A stretch of DNA of 5,787 nucleotides, taken from Bacteroidales bacterium. Lineage in GTDB: Bacteria; Bacteroidota; Bacteroidia; Bacteroidales; Bacteroidaceae. The DNA is taken from contig SFEK01000133.1 in assembly GCA_004557285.1 (NCBI GenBank), forward strand, positions 1 to 5,787, given 5' to 3'. Shown piece by piece: positions 1-5,787 of the stretch (position 1 is the stretch's first letter; every line of letters begins with the position of its first letter). The position numbers and the translations under genes are program-made. The notes below the pieces were generated by a model. It was not told the DNA's origin and made no database searches. It saw only the letters and a program-made list of their open reading frames with translations.

Positions 1-85
1 ACATGCAACTCACAACACTGGGCTTGACATCGTGCATGGCATGTTGATGATTGTAAAAAAAATCTGCGATGTTGTTGTATTGGCT

Positions 86-154
86 TTGTAACATCATTGT
101 CTGATGGTCTTAACAATTCAGCAATGAATATGTAACGGCGACTCTGTAATTTTG
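86..154 (+). promoter_or_regulatory. Candidate activator-dependent promoter of the operon (-7 box plus Pho-box-like repeats)
   Basis: TAATTTTG at 147-154 matches the Bacteroidetes -7 consensus TAnnTTTG exactly. No TTTG -33 element sits 19-21 bp upstream; the nearest resemblance is AATG at 123-126. Instead the upstream stretch shows heptamers in an 11-bp register: TTGTAAC (86-92), TTGTCTG (97-103), TCTTAAC (108-114), the poor CAGCAAT (119-125) and ATGTAAC (130-136). The last ends 10 bp before the -7 box. Tandem 7-mers with 4-bp spacers, placed about 10 bp before the core element, are the arrangement of PhoB-bound Pho boxes in other bacteria (CTGTCAT-like units). The -7 box is well supported. 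The Pho-box reading is inference, because the units are degenerate and the motif is short. Transcription would start near 160, leaving a leader of about 25 nt before the ATG at 185. Confidence 0.5.
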
Positions 155-184
155 CACCCGAAATTATCAGATAACAAACAATTC

Positions 185-1183
185 ATGAAACAGCAACAAG
201 TAAATCAAAATGACATGCAGACTTGCTTCTGCAAGGCCGCCAGCAGGAATGCGGCCATCATTTGGGTAGCCATCGTAGCCGCCATGTTCTTCACCATCGT
301 CGCAAAGGCACAGACTCCCGAGGCGTGGAAAGCGATGAAGGGCGACGTGAACCTCTTCTTAGTGAACGACCTGGGACGCAACGGTTATTACGAACAAAAA
401 CCCTTTGCAGAGTTGATGGGCAATATGGGTGAGGTCATATCTCCCGAGGCCATCGTGGCCATTGGTGACGTGCACCATTTTGAGGGGGTACAGTCGGTTG
501 ACGACCCTCTGTGGATGACCAACTACGAACTTATCTACAGCCATCCAGAACTGATGATTCCCTGGTATGCCGTACTGGGCAACCATGAATACCGCGGCAA
601 CACGCAAGCGGTGATCGACTACGCCAACAAGTCGCGCCGCTGGATGATGAACGAACGTTATTATTCCAAAGTGTTCAACGAAGACGGCACCACGCTGCGC
701 ATCGTCTTTGTTGACACTACACCTCTGATTGACCGTTATCACAACAGCGACACCTACAAGGATGTAAACGCGCAGGATGTTGACAAGCAGTTGGCATGGA
801 TTGACAAAACGCTGAACGAAGCCACCGAAGACTGGGTAGTGGTAGTGGGGCATCACCCCATGTATGCACAGACCAAAAAGGGCATCATCGAACAGCAGGA
901 CATGCAACGCCGCTTGCTGCCCGTGCTGCAAAAGCACAAAGACAAGGTGGCCATGTATGTTTCGGGGCATATCCACAACTTCCAGCACTTCAAGAATGGC
1001 AACGATGGCATTGACTATGTTGTCAACTCGGCCGCATCGCTGGCACGCAAAGTGACGCCCATTGAAGGCACCGTGTTCTGTTCGCCGGCTGAAGGCTTCT
1101 CTGTACTCTCTGCAAGCAAGAAAGAGCTTTGCCTTTATATGATAGACAAATCGGGAACCGCTATCCATACCATCAAGAAATAA
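185..1183 (+). CDS. Secreted metallophosphoesterase, purple/tartrate-resistant acid phosphatase-like
   Basis: This 332-residue protein is a calcineurin-like metallophosphoesterase that probably hydrolyses phosphomonoesters in the periplasm. Residues 1-42 form a signal peptide: a long polar N-region, a hydrophobic core at about 24-40, and an A-K-A/Q cleavage site with Gln at +1, common in Bacteroidetes. The five metallophosphoesterase blocks occur in order: NDLG (D62), GDVHH (D95), GNHE (N133, H134), GHHP (H223) and GHIHN (H262, H264). The phrases GVQ after block two, a Gly-Asn and then Arg-Trp after GNHE, and the overall length resemble mammalian TRAP/ACP5-type purple acid phosphatases as I recall them. 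The usual tyrosine ligand of GDxxY is His98 here. An in-frame TTG at 152 lies inside the -7 promoter box, so I reject it as the start. ATG 185 fits a leader of about 25 nt; ATG 215 (322 residues, shorter signal peptide) is a real alternative. It is the first gene of the operon, ending 18 bp before the receptor gene. Family assignment is firm; the substrate is unknown. Confidence 0.9.
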   Translation: MKQQQVNQNDMQTCFCKAASRNAAIIWVAIVAAMFFTIVAKAQTPEAWKAMKGDVNLFLVNDLGRNGYYEQKPFAELMGNMGEVISPEAIVAIGDVHHFEGVQSVDDPLWMTNYELIYSHPELMIPWYAVLGNHEYRGNTQAVIDYANKSRRWMMNERYYSKVFNEDGTTLRIVFVDTTPLIDRYHNSDTYKDVNAQDVDKQLAWIDKTLNEATEDWVVVVGHHPMYAQTKKGIIEQQDMQRRLLPVLQKHKDKVAMYVSGHIHNFQHFKNGNDGIDYVVNSAASLARKVTPIEGTVFCSPAEGFSVLSASKKELCLYMIDKSGTAIHTIKK

Positions 1184-1201
1184 GGAAAAAATCGTTAGAG
1201 T

Positions 1202-3931
1202 ATGACTCTCAAACATCTCATGATCCATTCAAGAACAGCCGTAACCCTATGCTTCTTGTTGACCGTTGCCTGCATACAGGCCCGCATCATCAAGGGAAAA
1301 ATCATCGACAGGGTATCGGGTGAAGAAATCATCGGTGCATCGGTCATCGTCAAAGGCACAGCCAACAAGGGCACAGCCACAGGACTCGATGGGAGTTTCC
1401 AACTCAACCAGCAGCATTTTCCCTGTACGTTGGTGTGCAGCTACTTGGGCTACAAGACCATAGAGGTGGAGGTGAACGACAATGACAACAACCTGCGCAT
1501 CAATCTGGAAACTGACGATGTCGCCCTGGGCGAAGTGGTGGTGGTGGCCGAAAACAAAGGAAGTTCAGAAATCGGCGCACGGCAATTGGAACGCAATGCC
1601 ATGAATGTGGTCAACGTCATGAGTGCCAAGGCCATAGAACTGTCGCCAGACCTTACGGTGGCCAACGTGATACAACGCATGAGCGGTGTGACCATGGAAC
1701 GCAACTCGTCGGGCGAAGGACAGTATGCCATTCTGCGTGGTATGGACAAACGATACAACTACACATTGGTCAACGGCATGAAAATTCCCAGTCCAGACAG
1801 CAAAAACCGTTTCGTGCCATTGGACATCTTCCCCTCTGAGCTGCTCGACCGGTTGGAGGTGACCAAATCCCTTACCGCCGACATGGAGGGCGACGGCATC
1901 GGAGGCGCAGTGAACATGGTGATGAAGGATGCACCAACGCAACGCCTGCTGAGTGTAAACCTGCAGACGGGCTATAACACACACTTTATGGATTTTGACT
2001 TCCAGAGTTTTGACCATAGCAGCATTGCCAAGAACAGTCCCAATGAGATATTCGGCAATGCCTACCCTACCGATGAGACGGACTTCAGCATGGGAAATCT
2101 GCGCATAAAAAGCAAAAAGCCGCTGCCCGACCTGGCTGCTGGATTTACCTACGGCGACCGGTTCTTCAACGACCGCTGGGGAATGATGGCGGCACTCAGC
2201 TACCGCAACACCAACAAGGGAAAAACCAGCGACATGTATGAATCTATAGCCGACAATGATGGAATACAACGCATCACCAACCGTTATTTTTCAGAAAACC
2301 AGAGTCGACTGGGTGCACACATCAAAACCGACTACCTGCTTGACAACTACAACAAACTGGCACTCTATGCAGGCTATATGCAGTTTGAGAATGCCCAGGT
2401 GCGTGATGCCTACGCAGAAACTGAACAAACCATCAGACTGCGTTGGCAACGACAAAACATTGCCAACGCATCGCTCATGGGTGAACACCATCTGCTCAAC
2501 AATCACTCTCTCGGTGTGAAATGGGCTGCCAACATTGCCGAGGCACAACAGAAAACGCCCGACAACACACAACTGCAGCTGAACCACAACACGGCCATGA
2601 CATCGGTTTGGGTGAACAAAAACGTAGGTGCCATCAGAAGATGGGAAAGAAATGCCGACAAAGATATGGCAGCGCATCTCGATCTCGACTATATGTTACC
2701 TATCCGTCGGGCATCGCTCAACATCGCTGCAGGTGGAATGTATCGTAACAAGAAGCGTGACAGCCATTACCACGAATACACCTTCCAGCCCTATAATGAC
2801 ATGGCCGACAACCTGACAGCATCATACGACCAGTTCAGGGGAACAGACTGGAATAATTACGATGAAATCTTGTTCCGCCTGAAAAGCTACAGTCTGACAG
2901 ACCCCATGAACTATGATGCCACTGAAAAAATCAGTGCGGCATACGGCAAAATCACCCTTACGGCCGGCAAATGGCAAGTAGTAGCGGGAATGAGGGCCGA
3001 ACACACCAACCAAGGCTACCACCTGATGTATGCCACAGAGGGAAACAGCAACGACGGCAACCAACAATATACCGACTGGCTTCCTGATGCACACATCAAA
3101 TGGAATATTCACAAAAACGCCAACCTTCGACTGTCCTATTATGAGGCCATCAACCGACCAAGCTTTTTTGAGATTGTGCCCTACCACATCATCAACGAAG
3201 ACTACAACGAATGTGGAAATCCCGACCTCAAGCATACGGTTGCACACAACTTCGACCTGCGCTATGAATATTTTCCACAACAGAGTGAGCAGTTCATGGT
3301 GTGTCTGTTCTACAAGGATATCCACGACCCCATTGAATATGGCATGACTCCTATAGGACAGGAGACCTTCTACATGCCGGGCAACTACGGCAACGCTTCC
3401 AACTGGGGTATTGAAGTGGATGTGATGAAATATTTCAACCGACTGGGCATCAAGGCCAACTACACTTATACCCACTCGCGTATCACCACCTCAAAACTGC
3501 GTGAGCTAACAGCTGAAGATGGCAGCATATACACAGATCATGCAGACCAGAGCCGCCCGTTGTTCGGACAGGCCGCCCATGTGTTCAACTGTTCGCTGCT
3601 CTACAAAGACACCAAACACGGATGGGATGCCCAACTGGCCTGCTCATATACAGGCAAACGAATTGCCGTCATCGACCGTTTTTATGAAAACGACCGCTGG
3701 AACGCACCGATGTGGCAGATGGATGCAAGCATGGAAAAGAAATTCAAGAATGGATGGAGCATCTTCGCCAAAGCCCAAAATCTGCTCAACACCTCACTGA
3801 TACGCTATTATCATGCCAACGATCGCAACGCCAACCTGCAGAACGTGAGAAAATATGATGGCGGCGTGGTGGAACGTGAAGAAAAAAACGGTATCAGCCT
3901 GAACGTCGGAGTGAGATGGAGAGTGTTCTAA
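1202..3931 (+). CDS. TonB-dependent outer-membrane receptor with carboxypeptidase-D-regulatory-like N-terminal domain
   Basis: This 909-residue outer-membrane active transporter imports its ligand using TonB/ExbBD energy. Residues 1-27 are a signal peptide (core about 13-24, cleavage after CIQA). Residues 29-105 form a carboxypeptidase-D-regulatory-like beta-sandwich: I-x-G-x-I-x-D at the start, then G-T-A-T-G-L-D-G-S-F, then the Y-L-G-Y-K strand. LGEVVVVAE (109-117) resembles the Bacteroidetes TonB-box region. The plug spans about 125-245, with SGVTMER, ILRGMDKRY, LVNGMKIPSPDS, DIFPSELLDRLEVTKS and the closing GDGIGGAVNMVMK. The rest is a beta-barrel, including NRPSFFEIVPY (about 652-662) and GNPDLKHTVAHNFDLRYEYF (672-691), ending in the C-terminal Phe typical of outer-membrane proteins. 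The plug wording resembles the Caulobacter/Xanthomonas subclass (TIGR01782-like) more than SusC. The start is ATG 1202, though ATG 1220 would also give a good 21-residue signal peptide. TAAGGA at 1181-1186 overlaps the previous stop but lies about 15 nt from the ATG, too far for a confident ribosome site. The frame is intact. The ligand is unknown. Confidence 0.94.
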   Translation: MTLKHLMIHSRTAVTLCFLLTVACIQARIIKGKIIDRVSGEEIIGASVIVKGTANKGTATGLDGSFQLNQQHFPCTLVCSYLGYKTIEVEVNDNDNNLRINLETDDVALGEVVVVAENKGSSEIGARQLERNAMNVVNVMSAKAIELSPDLTVANVIQRMSGVTMERNSSGEGQYAILRGMDKRYNYTLVNGMKIPSPDSKNRFVPLDIFPSELLDRLEVTKSLTADMEGDGIGGAVNMVMKDAPTQRLLSVNLQTGYNTHFMDFDFQSFDHSSIAKNSPNEIFGNAYPTDETDFSMGNLRIKSKKPLPDLAAGFTYGDRFFNDRWGMMAALSYRNTNKGKTSDMYESIADNDGIQRITNRYFSENQSRLGAHIKTDYLLDNYNKLALYAGYMQFENAQVRDAYAETEQTIRLRWQRQNIANASLMGEHHLLNNHSLGVKWAANIAEAQQKTPDNTQLQLNHNTAMTSVWVNKNVGAIRRWERNADKDMAAHLDLDYMLPIRRASLNIAAGGMYRNKKRDSHYHEYTFQPYNDMADNLTASYDQFRGTDWNNYDEILFRLKSYSLTDPMNYDATEKISAAYGKITLTAGKWQVVAGMRAEHTNQGYHLMYATEGNSNDGNQQYTDWLPDAHIKWNIHKNANLRLSYYEAINRPSFFEIVPYHIINEDYNECGNPDLKHTVAHNFDLRYEYFPQQSEQFMVCLFYKDIHDPIEYGMTPIGQETFYMPGNYGNASNWGIEVDVMKYFNRLGIKANYTYTHSRITTSKLRELTAEDGSIYTDHADQSRPLFGQAAHVFNCSLLYKDTKHGWDAQLACSYTGKRIAVIDRFYENDRWNAPMWQMDASMEKKFKNGWSIFAKAQNLLNTSLIRYYHANDRNANLQNVRKYDGGVVEREEKNGISLNVGVRWRVF

Positions 3932-3990
3932 AAGTGTGTTCAAATAGAATGTAAAATAAAAGATTACCAACTATATTAATTTGAAAAAAT
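3932..3990 (+). other. AT-rich intergenic spacer between receptor and lipoprotein genes
   Basis: These 59 bases are very A/T-rich and contain no GC-rich hairpin, so I see no terminator and expect read-through into the lipoprotein gene. TTCAAAT (3939-3945) and ATTTGAA (3979-3985) are perfect inverted copies, 33 nt apart, the second ending 5 nt before the ATG at 3991. They could fold over the start region, but a 7-bp A/T-rich stem with a large loop is weak. TTAATTTG at 3976-3983 matches seven of eight positions of the -7 consensus but has no -33 partner and would start RNA almost at the ATG, so I do not call a promoter. The A-rich stretch just before the ATG is the usual Bacteroidetes substitute for a Shine-Dalgarno. 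Confidence 0.4.
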
Positions 3991-5589
3991 ATGATGAAGA
4001 AAGTAATGAGTATGCTGCTCATGGTCATCACCATGACAGCCGTTGCCACGCTGACCTCATGTAGCGATGACGACAATGAGAATGTGACATTGAGCAAATT
4101 CACCATCGACCCAACGGCCACAACGCTCACACCTGGAGAAACACTCGAGGTAAAAACACAATTCTTTCCCGAAAATGTTGACAACAAAAACGTTACATGG
4201 ACTTCGTCCGACAACGAAGTGGCTACTGTCAGCAATGGTGTATTGACTGCTCTCAAACCAGGTAACGCCACCATCACTGCAACTCCCGAAGACATGCCAC
4301 AACTGGCTCAAAAACTCAGCATCAACGTGGTAAACAATGCCATGACCGCCGAAGGTGAGGTGTCTGGCACATGGAAGGCATATACTACCGTTACCGTGAC
4401 AGGTCAGGTAAAAGTGCCTGAAGGCAAGAGCCTTACCATAGAAGAAGGTGTGGAGATAATCTTCAATTCTTCAGACGCCAAAGGCACAGGTATCGAATTT
4501 ACCGTGGATGGCAACATCTATTGCCAAGGCACCCAAGAGGCTCCTATCCTCTTCTCAATCCCTGCCACCGAGCGCAACTACCAGAATGTAACCAACTGCA
4601 AGAACCTGTGGGGAGGCATCATGCTCAACAACAAGGCTGCCGATGCCGAGGCTCTCTTCGACAACTGCATCATCGAATATGCAGGCAGTGCGATGACTGA
4701 GACTTCTCCCTCTGTGGTTTCGGGCATCTATACCGCAGGCGAGGATTATGGTGTACAGATCACCACGGGTCCACAGTTCAAAGGCAAGCTTGTGGTCAAC
4801 TCTTGCACCATTCGCTACGGTTTTGCCGACGGTATCTACATGCAGGGCGGTGAGGCCATTATCACCCACAACATCTTTGCCGGCAACGGATCAACAGGTG
4901 GCGAAGCAGTCAATGTAAAGGCTGGAACAAGCACTCTCGTTGCCTATAACGTGATGTACAGCCCCAACACCAACGGACTGAAACTGTCAAGTTCCGGTCA
5001 GGACGATGCCGCCGGCCGCGGTCAGGCAAAGTGTGTGGCCTACAACAACACCATCATCAATGCCGGATGGAGACGCGACGGAACAAAGGGTGGCTGTATC
5101 TATGTGGAGAAAAACATCCAGGCCAACGTGTTCAACAACCTGATGGTCAACTGCAAATACCGTGCACAGGCACCCAAATGGGGCACACCTGGTGTTTCGG
5201 ATGGTTGCGACGACAAGTCGGTTATTGACTACAACTGCTATGCAGCAAGCAGCATCGTGAGCACCTTGCAGCAAGACATCGATGACCAAACCACAGTGCC
5301 TTACCTCAACTATGTGTCCAACAAGAATTATGCTGATGCTGTGGACGCCCATAGCTTGATAGCCAAAGGTGCCAACGACCTTGGTCTTGCATTTGCCAGC
5401 TATCCAATCGACACCAACAAACTGGACAATCCGCTTTATGATGATACATGGAATTTTGCCGCCACAACTCTGCCTTCGGGTACAACCGATGGATCATCGT
5501 TGACAGGCATCGTGAAGACTTCGCTTCAGGTAGGTGGCAAGACATACACCGCCGATGCTCCACAACAATTCTTCGGAGCCAAGAAATAA
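3991..5589 (+). CDS. Surface lipoprotein: Big_2 Ig-like domain plus right-handed parallel beta-helix
   Basis: This 532-residue protein is probably anchored on the outer face of the outer membrane. A short basic, hydrophobic signal ends in the lipobox L-T-S-C, with Cys24 as the lipidated residue. The next residues, SDDDNE, match the acidic Bacteroidetes lipoprotein surface-export signal (S followed by D/E residues). Residues 32-115 are a bacterial Ig-like group 2 (Big_2) domain, with P-G-E-T, VTWTSSDNEVATVSNG, and LKPGNATITAT. Residues about 120-390 form a right-handed beta-helix. It opens with a G-x-V-S-G-T-W...VPEGKSLTIEEGVEIIF cap, then has N-x-[IFT]-containing coils near residues 225, 271, 293, 319, 352 and 382. 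Residues 390-532 are less repetitive and unassigned. The segment after Cys24 holds nine further cysteines, an odd number. Such helices act as carbohydrate-binding or degrading proteins or adhesins; I see no identifiable polysaccharide-lyase catalytic motif. Its place behind a TonB-dependent receptor suggests a ligand-capturing partner, which is inference. ATG 3991 is followed directly by a second ATG at 3994; either gives the same mature protein. Confidence 0.9.
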   Translation: MMKKVMSMLLMVITMTAVATLTSCSDDDNENVTLSKFTIDPTATTLTPGETLEVKTQFFPENVDNKNVTWTSSDNEVATVSNGVLTALKPGNATITATPEDMPQLAQKLSINVVNNAMTAEGEVSGTWKAYTTVTVTGQVKVPEGKSLTIEEGVEIIFNSSDAKGTGIEFTVDGNIYCQGTQEAPILFSIPATERNYQNVTNCKNLWGGIMLNNKAADAEALFDNCIIEYAGSAMTETSPSVVSGIYTAGEDYGVQITTGPQFKGKLVVNSCTIRYGFADGIYMQGGEAIITHNIFAGNGSTGGEAVNVKAGTSTLVAYNVMYSPNTNGLKLSSSGQDDAAGRGQAKCVAYNNTIINAGWRRDGTKGGCIYVEKNIQANVFNNLMVNCKYRAQAPKWGTPGVSDGCDDKSVIDYNCYAASSIVSTLQQDIDDQTTVPYLNYVSNKNYADAVDAHSLIAKGANDLGLAFASYPIDTNKLDNPLYDDTWNFAATTLPSGTTDGSSLTGIVKTSLQVGGKTYTADAPQQFFGAKK

Positions 5590-5602
5590 GAGCAATAGAT
5601 TC

Positions 5603-5624
5603 AAGGTGGTATTAATTCCACCTT
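5603..5624 (+). terminator. Short hairpin after the lipoprotein gene
   Basis: AAGGTGG (5603-5609) and CCACCTT (5618-5624) are perfect inverted copies around an 8-nt loop, beginning 14 nt after the stop codon. No T-run follows it, so alone it is a poor intrinsic terminator. It may instead protect the 3' end of the message or act together with the larger hairpin that starts 5 nt later. Confidence 0.4.
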
Positions 5625-5628
5625 AACA

Positions 5629-5687
5629 TAAATTTCCGCAAATGATCCTTGAACATCATTGATTCAGGGGTGATTTGCGGAATTTTG
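5629..5687 (+). terminator. Long hairpin, probable operon terminator
   Basis: The arms 5629-5653 and 5663-5687 pair along their whole length around a 9-nt loop (5654-5662). There are two mismatches (G5644 with G5672, T5633 with T5683) and three G-T pairs (5649/5667, 5646/5670, 5629/5687). The core TTCCGCAAAT / ATTTGCGGAA (5634-5643 / 5673-5682) is perfect. TTTT at 5683-5686 follows the GC-rich core directly and could serve as a short U-tract if the outer A-T pairs do not form. It separates the operon from the next promoter at 5738, which fits a terminator role. A structured 3' UTR or processed small RNA is a possible alternative. Confidence 0.6.
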
Positions 5688-5697
5688 CGTTGTTAAA

Positions 5698-5717
5698 AAA
5701 AATATTTTTGTGACAAA
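5698..5717. promoter_or_regulatory. Two abutting palindromes upstream of the next promoter
   Basis: AAAAATATTTTT (5698-5709) is a perfect 12-bp palindrome within an A8-T-A-T5 tract. TTTGTGACAAA (5707-5717) overlaps its end and is symmetric around G5712. They lie 20-40 bp upstream of the TTTG -33 element at 5738. They could be an AT-rich upstream promoter element and an operator half-turn for a regulator of the downstream gene. Both are short and low in complexity, so chance is a serious alternative. Confidence 0.25.
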
Positions 5718-5737
5718 GCAGAAATATGGCGGTTTTC

Positions 5738-5768
5738 TTTGATAAGCCGACAAAATGATGTAACTTTG
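5738..5768 (+). promoter_or_regulatory. Bacteroidetes-type promoter of the next, off-window transcription unit
   Basis: TTTG at 5738-5741, a 19-bp spacer, and TAACTTTG at 5761-5768 match the Bacteroidetes primary-sigma consensus TTTG-N19-21-TAnnTTTG in both boxes and in spacing. The transcript should start at about 5773-5775. ATGs at 5772 and 5776 are therefore at or next to the expected start site, so the gene would be nearly leaderless or, more likely, begins beyond base 5787. This promoter has both boxes, unlike the one at 147, which lacks the -33 box. Confidence 0.72.
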
Positions 5769-5787
5769 CAGATGGATGAAAAATCCT

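Noticed and set aside
1..37. Minus-strand frame starting at ATG 37-35 and running off the left edge (MHDVKPS...), which could be a divergent gene.
   Set aside because: Only 12 codons are visible and no CAAAnnTA (reverse -7 box) lies between 38 and 150, so there is no promoter or domain evidence.
2..91. Open plus-strand frame entering from the left edge and ending at TAA 89-91, with the phrase TGLDIVHG that faintly recalls a histidine-kinase ATPase end.
   Set aside because: Thirty codons without a stop are common by chance, the composition is unremarkable, and the match is too short to support a truncated gene.
1181..1186. TAAGGA as a Shine-Dalgarno for the receptor gene.
   Set aside because: It overlaps the previous stop codon and lies about 15 nt from ATG 1202 (33 nt from ATG 1220), and Bacteroidetes rarely depend on this signal.
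359..1228. Long minus-strand open frame (289 codons) opposite the phosphatase gene.
   Set aside because: It lies almost entirely antisense to a gene with clear catalytic motifs, has no signal or domain of its own, and reads as a codon-bias shadow. The same applies to the minus-strand frames at 1565-2269 and 2822-3475.
1262..1276. Lipobox-like T-V-A-C in the receptor signal peptide.
   Set aside because: The -3 residue is Thr rather than Leu, and TonB-dependent receptors are processed by signal peptidase I; cleavage after CIQA fits better.
3976..3983. Possible internal promoter TTAATTTG before the lipoprotein gene.
   Set aside because: The second base of the -7 box is wrong, there is no -33 TTTG 19-21 bp upstream, and RNA would start within a few bases of the ATG.
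1..5787. CRISPR arrays, tRNA or rRNA genes, insertion sequences, integrase or toxin-antitoxin genes.
   Set aside because: No regular repeat-spacer units, cloverleaf sequences, terminal inverted repeats or transposase motifs were visible in any part of the window.

Overview
The window looks like a Bacteroidetes chromosome, most probably Prevotella or a close relative. The evidence is threefold. Exact matches to the Bacteroidetes -7 promoter element TAnnTTTG occur at both ends. The lipoprotein carries an acidic Cys-Ser-Asp-Asp-Asp surface-export signal. The TonB-dependent receptor has the N-terminal carboxypeptidase-D-regulatory-like extension typical of this phylum. Shine-Dalgarno sequences are weak or absent, as is usual there. 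The genus is an inference from style, not from a search.

Layout: 1-184 is a leader region with no convincing gene. It holds a -7 box at 147-154 and, upstream of it, 11-bp-spaced TGTAAC-like heptamers that resemble a Pho box. Three plus-strand genes follow and look like one operon: a secreted calcineurin-like/purple-acid-phosphatase-type metallophosphoesterase (185-1183); after 18 bp, a 909-residue TonB-dependent outer-membrane receptor (1202-3931); and after 59 AT-rich bp, a 532-residue surface lipoprotein with a Big_2 Ig-like domain and a right-handed parallel beta-helix (3991-5589). Two hairpins (5603-5624 and 5629-5687) close the unit. A new promoter with ideal spacing (TTTG-N19-TAACTTTG, 5738-5768) then starts another transcription unit whose gene lies almost entirely outside the window.

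How the genes may work together (inference): the beta-helix lipoprotein sits on the cell surface and could capture or present a ligand to the TonB-dependent receptor. The receptor imports it into the periplasm, where the phosphoesterase could release phosphate from it. No SusD-like protein is present, so this is not a classical SusCD glycan locus. The substrate cannot be read from the sequence; a phosphorylated organic compound is the simplest guess, and a Pho-box-like promoter would agree with it. The most unusual molecular detail is in the phosphatase: the position that normally carries the purple-acid-phosphatase tyrosine ligand is a histidine (GDVHH instead of GDxxY).
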